Below, in pieces: positions 59,397 to 64,000 of a stretch of DNA of 64,000 nucleotides. The notes under the pieces are model-generated. The model was not told the origin of the DNA, did not search any database, and worked only from the letters and a program-made list of their open reading frames with translations. Source of the DNA: Herbaspirillum sp. ST 5-3 (GTDB lineage Bacteria > Pseudomonadota > Gammaproteobacteria > Burkholderiales > Burkholderiaceae_D); contig NZ_STGI01000004.1 in NCBI RefSeq assembly GCF_004804275.1, forward strand, positions 393,605-457,604, read 5' to 3'. The stretch's first letter is position 1; each line of letters begins with the position of its first letter. The position numbers and the translations under genes were made by a program.

Positions 59397-59867
59397 TTAT
59401 TGCTGCTTGCTCGGACCCGATGATCTGGATGTCGAGGCGGTCCCGATCTTGTCGTCGCTGCGCATCATCCTGACCGTGAAGGGTTTGGTCAGTTTGCCGT
59501 CGGCGGATTGCCATTCGCCACTGATGATGTCGCCGACCAGTTTTCCGGTCCACTGCCCGGACACGTCCTTGCCGTTCTCGGACTCTTCGAGGAAGAAATC
59601 GTCGCCTTCAAGTTCGCCTGCCAGCAAGACCTGTTGCGGCTTACCGAGAATGACATATTCTCCTTCTATCCCCTCCTCCTTCTCGGCCTTGTTGCGCAGA
59701 GTTGCCTGTATTTGCGACTCGCCCAATGTGCCACGCAAGGTCACCGGATCGATGAACGGCATCTTGCCGGTCGATGCCTGTGTTTCCTGCGACTGCACTG
59801 CTGAAGCGGCCGTCATATCCATCGCCAGTGCAACGGCCAGCAGTGATTGTGCCAACATTCGCTTCAT
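59397..59867 (-). CDS. Exported protein of unknown function
   Basis: The 156-residue protein has a signal peptide (MKRMLAQSLLAVALAMDMTA) and then a mainly beta domain (VTLRGTLGESQIQATLRNKA, EGDDFFLEESENGKDVSGQW, GEWQSADGKLTKPFTVRMMR). I do not recognise the family. Its ATG directly abuts the rimO stop (TAAATG), so it is co-translated with rimO. Its tail is Ser/Thr-rich. Function unknown. Confidence 0.75.
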   Translation of the reverse strand: MKRMLAQSLLAVALAMDMTAASAVQSQETQASTGKMPFIDPVTLRGTLGESQIQATLRNKAEKEEGIEGEYVILGKPQQVLLAGELEGDDFFLEESENGKDVSGQWTGKLVGDIISGEWQSADGKLTKPFTVRMMRSDDKIGTASTSRSSGPSKQQ

Positions 59868-61235
59868 TTATGCTTCCGCCCACATGTCATGCGCATCGGC
59901 TGCGGTGATTTTCACGTCGACAAATTCGCCAACCTTCAACTTCCTGTGCGGCTCGTACGGCGGCTTGACATAGACCACGCCGTCGATCTCCGGCGCATCT
60001 GCCGCGGAGCGCGCCACACCGCCGTTTGCCGATACTTCATCAATCAGGACGCGCATGGTTTTTCCGACCTTTGCCTGCAGGCGCTTCCTGGAAATCCCTT
60101 CCTGCAATTCCATCACCCTCGCGCGACGCTCTTCGCGCACCTCTTCCGGAATCGGGTTCGGCAACGCATTTGCGGTCGCGCCGTCCACCGGCGAATAGGA
60201 GAAGCAACCGAGGCGGTCGATCTCCGCTTCTTTCAGGAAGTCCAGCAGATATTCGAATTCCGCTTCGGTTTCACCCGGGAATCCGGCAATGAACGTGGAG
60301 CGAATCGTGATGTCCGGGCACATCCTGCGCCACGCCTGGATACGTTCGATATTCTTCTCGCCGTTGGCGGGACGCTTCATGCGTTTCAACACCTCAGGAT
60401 GTGCATGCTGCAACGGCACATCGAGGTAGGGCAACACCCTGCCCTGTTCCATCAGCGGAATCACATCGTCAACATGCGGATAGGGATACACGTAATGCAG
60501 ACGTACCCATGCGCCATATTGCGCGGCCACTTCGCCAAGCGCTGTCGCGAGCTGCGTCATGTGCGTCTTGACCGGCTTGCCGTTCCAGAAGCCGGTACGG
60601 AACTTCACATCCACCCCGTAGGCGCTAGTGTCCTGGGAAATGACGAGCAATTCCTTGACACCCGCCTTAAAGAGGTTTTCCGCCTCCAGCATGACGTCGG
60701 CAATCGGACGCGACACCAGGTCGCCACGCATCGACGGAATAATGCAGAAGCTGCAGCGATGGTTGCAGCCCTCGGAAATCTTCAGGTAGGCGTAATGCTT
60801 CGGCGTGAGCTTGATGCCCTGCGCCGGCACCAGATCGAGAAAGGGATCATGCGGCTTGGGCAAATGCTTGTGCACGGCGGACATCACTTCGCCGAGCGCA
60901 TGCGGCCCGGTGACTTCCAGCACTTTCGGATGAACGCTGTGAATGATGTCCTTGCCTTCGGCATCTTTTTTCGCGCCAAGGCAGCCGGTGACGATGACTC
61001 TGCCGTTTTCATGCAAGGCTTCGCCGATGGCGTCGAGCGACTCCTGCACGGCGGCGTCGATGAAGCCGCAGGTATTGACGATGACGAGGTCAGCACCGTT
61101 ATACGAGTTGGCTGTCTCGTAACCTTCTGCGCGCAATTGCGTAATGATTTGTTCCGAGTCGACCAGCGCTTTAGGGCAACCGAGGGAGACGAATCCGACT
61201 TTGGGCAGGTCCGTCTTGGAGGATTGAGAAGACAT
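59868..61235 (-). CDS. rimO: Ribosomal protein S12 methylthiotransferase
   Basis: RimO, a radical-SAM enzyme with two iron-sulphur clusters, adds a methylthio group to an Asp of ribosomal protein S12. The 455-residue product has the N-terminal cluster cysteines ([42 protein letters not shown]), the radical-SAM motif [20 protein letters not shown], and a C-terminal TRAM domain. It lies 105 nt downstream of phaR. Confidence 0.97.
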   Translation of the reverse strand: MSSQSSKTDLPKVGFVSLGCPKALVDSEQIITQLRAEGYETANSYNGADLVIVNTCGFIDAAVQESLDAIGEALHENGRVIVTGCLGAKKDAEGKDIIHSVHPKVLEVTGPHALGEVMSAVHKHLPKPHDPFLDLVPAQGIKLTPKHYAYLKISEGCNHRCSFCIIPSMRGDLVSRPIADVMLEAENLFKAGVKELLVISQDTSAYGVDVKFRTGFWNGKPVKTHMTQLATALGEVAAQYGAWVRLHYVYPYPHVDDVIPLMEQGRVLPYLDVPLQHAHPEVLKRMKRPANGEKNIERIQAWRRMCPDITIRSTFIAGFPGETEAEFEYLLDFLKEAEIDRLGCFSYSPVDGATANALPNPIPEEVREERRARVMELQEGISRKRLQAKVGKTMRVLIDEVSANGGVARSAADAPEIDGVVYVKPPYEPHRKLKVGEFVDVKITAADAHDMWAEA

Positions 61236-61340
61236 AAGAAAAAGGGTACAAAGCGAATCCGCTATTGTACCCTCTCATGCACTGTTTCTTGCCGAAACCG
61301 AGAAATTGCTTACTCTTCCGACAAGCCGTAAGCGCTTGAA

Positions 61341-61898
61341 TTATTTCTTGTTTTTATCGGTCGGCACGAACGGAAAACTGCCGAACATGTTCTTGGTCTG
61401 GTTCTGCATCTGCTCCTGCATCTGCATGAACAGGTTCTTGCTCTGCTCGATGTAATTGCTCATCATCCCTTGCATCATCGGACCCTGCACATTCATGAAC
61501 TGGGTCCACATCTCCTGGCTGAACGGCTTGCCCTCGTAGAACCCCTTGGAGCTCTCGGCCAGCTTGTTCTGGATGTCGATGAAAGCCTGGATATTCTTCT
61601 CCAGATAGGAACCCATCATCCCCTGCATCGCGTGCCCGTAATAGCGAATGATCTGCGACAAGGCACCGCTGGAAAACATCGGCGTACCGCTTGCTTCTTC
61701 TTCCAGGATGATTTGCAGCAGGATGCTGCGGGTCAGGTCTTCATCGGTCTTGGCATCGACGACGGTGAACTCTTCATTATCGAGCACCAACTGCTTCACA
61801 TCGGACAAGGTGATGTAGGAACTTGTCTGCGTGTCGTAAAGACGGCGGTTCGGATACTTCTTGATCAAGCGCTCAGAAATCTTTTTTGCACTATTCAT
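61341..61898 (-). CDS. phaR: Polyhydroxyalkanoate synthesis regulator PhaR
   Basis: PhaR is a DNA-binding repressor that also binds PHA granules and controls phasin genes and itself. The 185-residue protein has the conserved DNA-binding/accumulation N-terminus (LIKKYPNRRLYDTQTSSYIT, SDVKQLVLDNEEFTVVDAKT) and the PHB-binding part (ASGTPMFSSGALSQIIRYYG). The C-terminus is Met/Gln-rich (MQMQEQMQNQTKNMFGSFPF). The upstream gap carries repeats and a hairpin described below. Confidence 0.96.
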   Translation of the reverse strand: MNSAKKISERLIKKYPNRRLYDTQTSSYITLSDVKQLVLDNEEFTVVDAKTDEDLTRSILLQIILEEEASGTPMFSSGALSQIIRYYGHAMQGMMGSYLEKNIQAFIDIQNKLAESSKGFYEGKPFSQEMWTQFMNVQGPMMQGMMSNYIEQSKNLFMQMQEQMQNQTKNMFGSFPFVPTDKNKK

Positions 61899-61943
61899 CG
61901 AAAATTCCAGTTATTGCGTCGCAACGCATTTATGCCGTTTCGT

Positions 61944-61966
61944 AAAAAAAGCGAACAACTGTTCGC
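61944..61966 (-). terminator. Terminator-like hairpin in the phaR leader
   Basis: On the minus strand GCGAAC-AGTT-GTTCGC is followed by seven T (61950-61944), 46 nt before the phaR ATG and downstream of a TATAAT box. The 16-bp sequence is a perfect palindrome (GCGAACA-AC-TGTTCGC on the plus strand), so it could alternatively be an operator. Confidence 0.55.
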
Positions 61967-61979
61967 CTGAGGCAGTTTT

Positions 61980-61985
61980 ATTATA
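61980..61985 (-). promoter_or_regulatory. Candidate phaR -10 box
   Basis: TATAAT on the minus strand, about 82 nt upstream of the phaR ATG. The best -35 (TTGGGT) is 20 nt away, so the match is partial. Confidence 0.4.
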
Positions 61986-62033
61986 GTGCGAAAAAACAAA
62001 GATTTACCCAAGTATTGCCAGGTTTTTATAGAC

Positions 62034-62097
62034 TTATTGCAATGCATCCGGCAAATACGCCCTGCTGATCCGAGGCCCGGAAGTGAATTATTGCAAT
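62034..62097. repeat. Two TTATTGCAAT repeats upstream of phaR
   Basis: TTATTGCAAT occurs at 62034-62043 and again at 62088-62097; each holds the palindrome ATTGCAAT. They are 54 nt apart, about five helical turns, upstream of the phaR -10 box. PhaR proteins are known to bind TGC/GCA-rich sites, so these are candidate self-control operators. Confidence 0.5.
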
Positions 62098-62135
62098 ATT
62101 GACAGCAGACAATGAAATAACGCTGTTTGCAGATC

Positions 62136-62166
62136 GGGGCCGTCTTCCAGACGAAAGGCCGGCCCC
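62136..62166 (-). terminator. GC-rich hairpin after phaC
   Basis: On the minus strand GGGGCCG (62166-62160) pairs with CGGCCCC (62142-62136) over a 17-nt loop, 15 nt after the phaC stop. No U tract follows, so the case is partial. Confidence 0.45.
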
Positions 62167-62180
62167 AACCCTGTTTCTGC

Positions 62181-63896
62181 CTAACCTGCCTTGACCTTTA
62201 CATATCGGCCCGGTGCCGGCTCGATCGCCTTGTACTGCGCATTGCCATACTTGCGCGGTGCGGCGATCTGTTTTCCGGCATTCTTGGCCAGGAACGCGGA
62301 CCACTCGGGCCACCAGCTTCCCGGATTCTCCTTCGCTGCGTTCAACCAATCCTGTGCGTTGTCCGTAGCGTGATCATTGGTCCAATAGCTGCGCTTCTTC
62401 TTCGCAGGCGGGTTGATCACGCCTGCAATATGGCCCGACGCACCAAGAATGAAGCGATTGCGATTGCGTTTCTTCGGATTGATCAGCTGAGTGGATTCGA
62501 ATGCAGCCGTCCACGGCACGATGTGATCTTCTTTCGATCCGTAAATGAAGGCCGGAGCATCGATCTTCGACAGATCGATCTTCTCTCCCGCGACGCTGAG
62601 CTTGCCCGGCACCCGCAGGCTGTTGTCCAGATACAGATTGCGCAGGTACCAGCAGAACATCGGCCCCGGCAGATTCGTCGCATCTGCGTTCCAGTAAAGA
62701 AGGTCGAATGCCGGCGGATCTTCCCCCTTCAGGTAATTCGTATTCACGTAATTCCACACCAGGTCGTTTGGCCGCAGGCTGGAGAACGCCGAGGTGAAAT
62801 CACGTCCTGGCATGAGTCCGCCGTTTCCAATGGACTGTTCGCGCATCGCAACCTGCGCCTCGTCGATAAAGACGTCGATGACGCCGGTATTGGAAAAATC
62901 GAGCAGCGCGGTCAGCAGCGTCATGCTGGCAACCGGGTTCTCGCGACGGCCGTAGAGCAAGGCCAGTGCCGCGGAGAGAATCGTCCCGCCGACGCAAAAT
63001 CCGAGTGCGTTGATTTGCTCCTGCCCGGATATCTCCTGCGCCACCTTGATCGCCCGCACTGCGCCTTCAAGAATATAGTCGTCCCAAGTCAGATGCCCTA
63101 GCGAGGCGTCCGGATTCACCCATGACACGAGAAACACCGTGTGTCCTTGCTCAATCGCGTAACGTACGAGAGAGTTCTCGGGCTGCAGGTCGAGGATGTA
63201 ATACTTGTTAATGCACGGCGGCACCAACAGCAGCGGCCGCTCGTACACTTTTTTCGTCAGCGGCTTGTACTGAATCAACTGAAAAAGCTGGTTTTCAAAA
63301 ACGACGGCGCCTTCGGTATTGGCGACGTTCTTGCCGACCGAGAAAGCCGTTTCATCGGACTGAGAGATATGCCCTTTTTGCAGATCCTCGAGCATGTGCG
63401 CAATGCCTTTTGTGAGGCTCTCACCCTTGGTTTCGATGATCTTCTTCTGCGCCTCCGGATTGGTCACCAGGAAGTTCGCAGGCGACATGGCGTCCACCAT
63501 CTGCTGGACCGCAAACCGGATCTTTTGCTTTGCCTTGGGCGACGCCTCGACGGAGTCGGCCATCGATGTCAGGAATCGTGCGTTCAGCAGGTAGGCCGCC
63601 GCGTTGAAGGCATACAAGGGATTCGTTTTCCATTCCGCGCCGGAGAACCTCTTGTCGGAGATTGCCGGCGTCTTTGAATTCAGCATTTCCTGCCATAAGG
63701 CGGACAACTGCTGCATGTACTGATTTTGCAATTGCGCAACGACTGTCGGATCAATCGTGGCGCCGAATTCCTTGATGGTTGCCGTAATCGGCTTGGTATC
63801 GAGCGGAGGCGTTTTCAGCCACGCCTGCCACGCGTTCGGATCGGCGAGTTGCGACATCCATGCGTTGGCACCGGCTTGAGGCGGGAACATGTTCAT
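62181..63896 (-). CDS. phaC: Class I polyhydroxyalkanoate synthase
   Basis: PhaC polymerises 3-hydroxyacyl-CoA into PHA at granules. The 571-residue protein has the lipase-like box GFCVGG with Cys301 as catalytic nucleophile, Asp457 in YGSKEDHIVPW and His489 in LGASGHIAGV. The length (about 570-590 is usual) and single-gene form fit class I, which prefers short-chain monomers such as 3-hydroxybutyryl-CoA. phaA and phaB are not next to it; phaR follows 282 nt downstream. The start codon at 63896 has AGAAAG before it; an ATG two codons later is an alternative. Confidence 0.97.
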   Translation of the reverse strand: MNMFPPQAGANAWMSQLADPNAWQAWLKTPPLDTKPITATIKEFGATIDPTVVAQLQNQYMQQLSALWQEMLNSKTPAISDKRFSGAEWKTNPLYAFNAAAYLLNARFLTSMADSVEASPKAKQKIRFAVQQMVDAMSPANFLVTNPEAQKKIIETKGESLTKGIAHMLEDLQKGHISQSDETAFSVGKNVANTEGAVVFENQLFQLIQYKPLTKKVYERPLLLVPPCINKYYILDLQPENSLVRYAIEQGHTVFLVSWVNPDASLGHLTWDDYILEGAVRAIKVAQEISGQEQINALGFCVGGTILSAALALLYGRRENPVASMTLLTALLDFSNTGVIDVFIDEAQVAMREQSIGNGGLMPGRDFTSAFSSLRPNDLVWNYVNTNYLKGEDPPAFDLLYWNADATNLPGPMFCWYLRNLYLDNSLRVPGKLSVAGEKIDLSKIDAPAFIYGSKEDHIVPWTAAFESTQLINPKKRNRNRFILGASGHIAGVINPPAKKKRSYWTNDHATDNAQDWLNAAKENPGSWWPEWSAFLAKNAGKQIAAPRKYGNAQYKAIEPAPGRYVKVKAG

Positions 63897-64000
63897 GCTT
63901 CTTTCTCTAATATGGCGTAATGTTACGGATCGGGAGTGCTAAAGATTTATGTATATCGTCGCCATCGCATGGATTTATGTTGTATTGATGATGTCAATCA
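63897..64000 (-). other. Upstream region of phaC
   Basis: About 100 nt without a gene to the window end. A TTGACA near 63995 (minus strand) lacks a well-placed -10. Nothing firm can be called. Confidence 0.4.

Noticed and set aside
59847-61331. A 494-codon open frame on the plus strand opposite rimO
   Set aside because: Antisense to a gene with all RimO motifs; no ribosome site or domain.
61951-61966. Palindrome GCGAACA-AC-TGTTCGC as an SOS (LexA) box
   Set aside because: It resembles the Gram-positive LexA box, but betaproteobacterial LexA uses CTGT-N8-ACAG; the T run beside it makes a terminator-like stem more likely.
63990-64000. TTGACA near the window end as a phaC promoter
   Set aside because: A perfect -35 box but no -10 at proper spacing.

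Overview
The window is chromosomal DNA of a betaproteobacterium, most likely Burkholderiales and probably close to Oxalobacteraceae (Herminiimonas, Herbaspirillum or Noviherbaspirillum type). The basis is gene order and protein character: the rpsB-tsf-pyrH-frr-uppS-cdsA-dxr-rseP-bamA-skp-lpxD-fabZ-lpxA-lpxB-rnhB run, smc/zipA/ligA, the dapC-dapD-dapE-prmB cluster and phaC/phaR storage-polymer genes. I cannot name the genus from sequence alone. I see no rRNA, tRNA, CRISPR array, insertion sequence, integrase or phage gene; this is core chromosome with a few lineage-specific small genes.

Layout. 1-1825: the 5' end of ppsA (minus), divergent ppsR, and a small membrane protein gene. 1829-17357 (minus): translation factors (rpsB, tsf, frr), UMP kinase, lipid carrier, phospholipid and isoprenoid steps (uppS, cdsA, dxr), envelope biogenesis (rseP, bamA, skp), lipid A synthesis (lpxD, fabZ, lpxA, lpxB), then rnhB and an rRNA methyltransferase. 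Many of these genes overlap by 1-4 nt, as in one long operon. 17598-21750 (plus): map, glnD and an RluF-type pseudouridine synthase. 21801-30788 (minus): def, galU, ligA, zipA and smc, interrupted by one plus-strand small gene of unknown function and about 470 nt without a gene. 30972-41337 (plus): lysine/peptidoglycan precursor genes dapC, dapD and dapE with pilU and an ArsC-like gene between them, then prmB, an ABC-F ATPase, an AMACR-type CoA racemase, a GNAT enzyme and a DUF2520 Rossmann protein.

41355-49144: ompR-envZ followed by a DUF4382 lipoprotein gene that shares a promoter-proximal motif with ompR; a minus-strand pair of an encapsulin-type ferritin (EncFtn) and a DUF488 protein; a YqhD-like dehydrogenase; a tiny CxxCxGxG protein; and ispD-ispF. 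49299-58178 (plus): mfd, serB, a small membrane protein, and a FIST sensor gene directly coupled to a four-module PAS-GAF-PAS-GGDEF-EAL protein. 58187-63896 (minus): phaC, phaR, rimO, a secreted protein and a cystathionine beta-lyase.

Most of the window is housekeeping. The parts most worth a second look are the EncFtn gene with no encapsulin shell gene nearby, the motif shared by ompR and the DUF4382 gene, the control region of phaR (repeated palindromes plus a terminator-like hairpin inside the leader), the FIST/cyclic-di-GMP pair with a small duplication just before the GGDEF signature, and the extra gene between smc and zipA. I do not see a clear, wholly new multi-gene defence or biosynthetic system.
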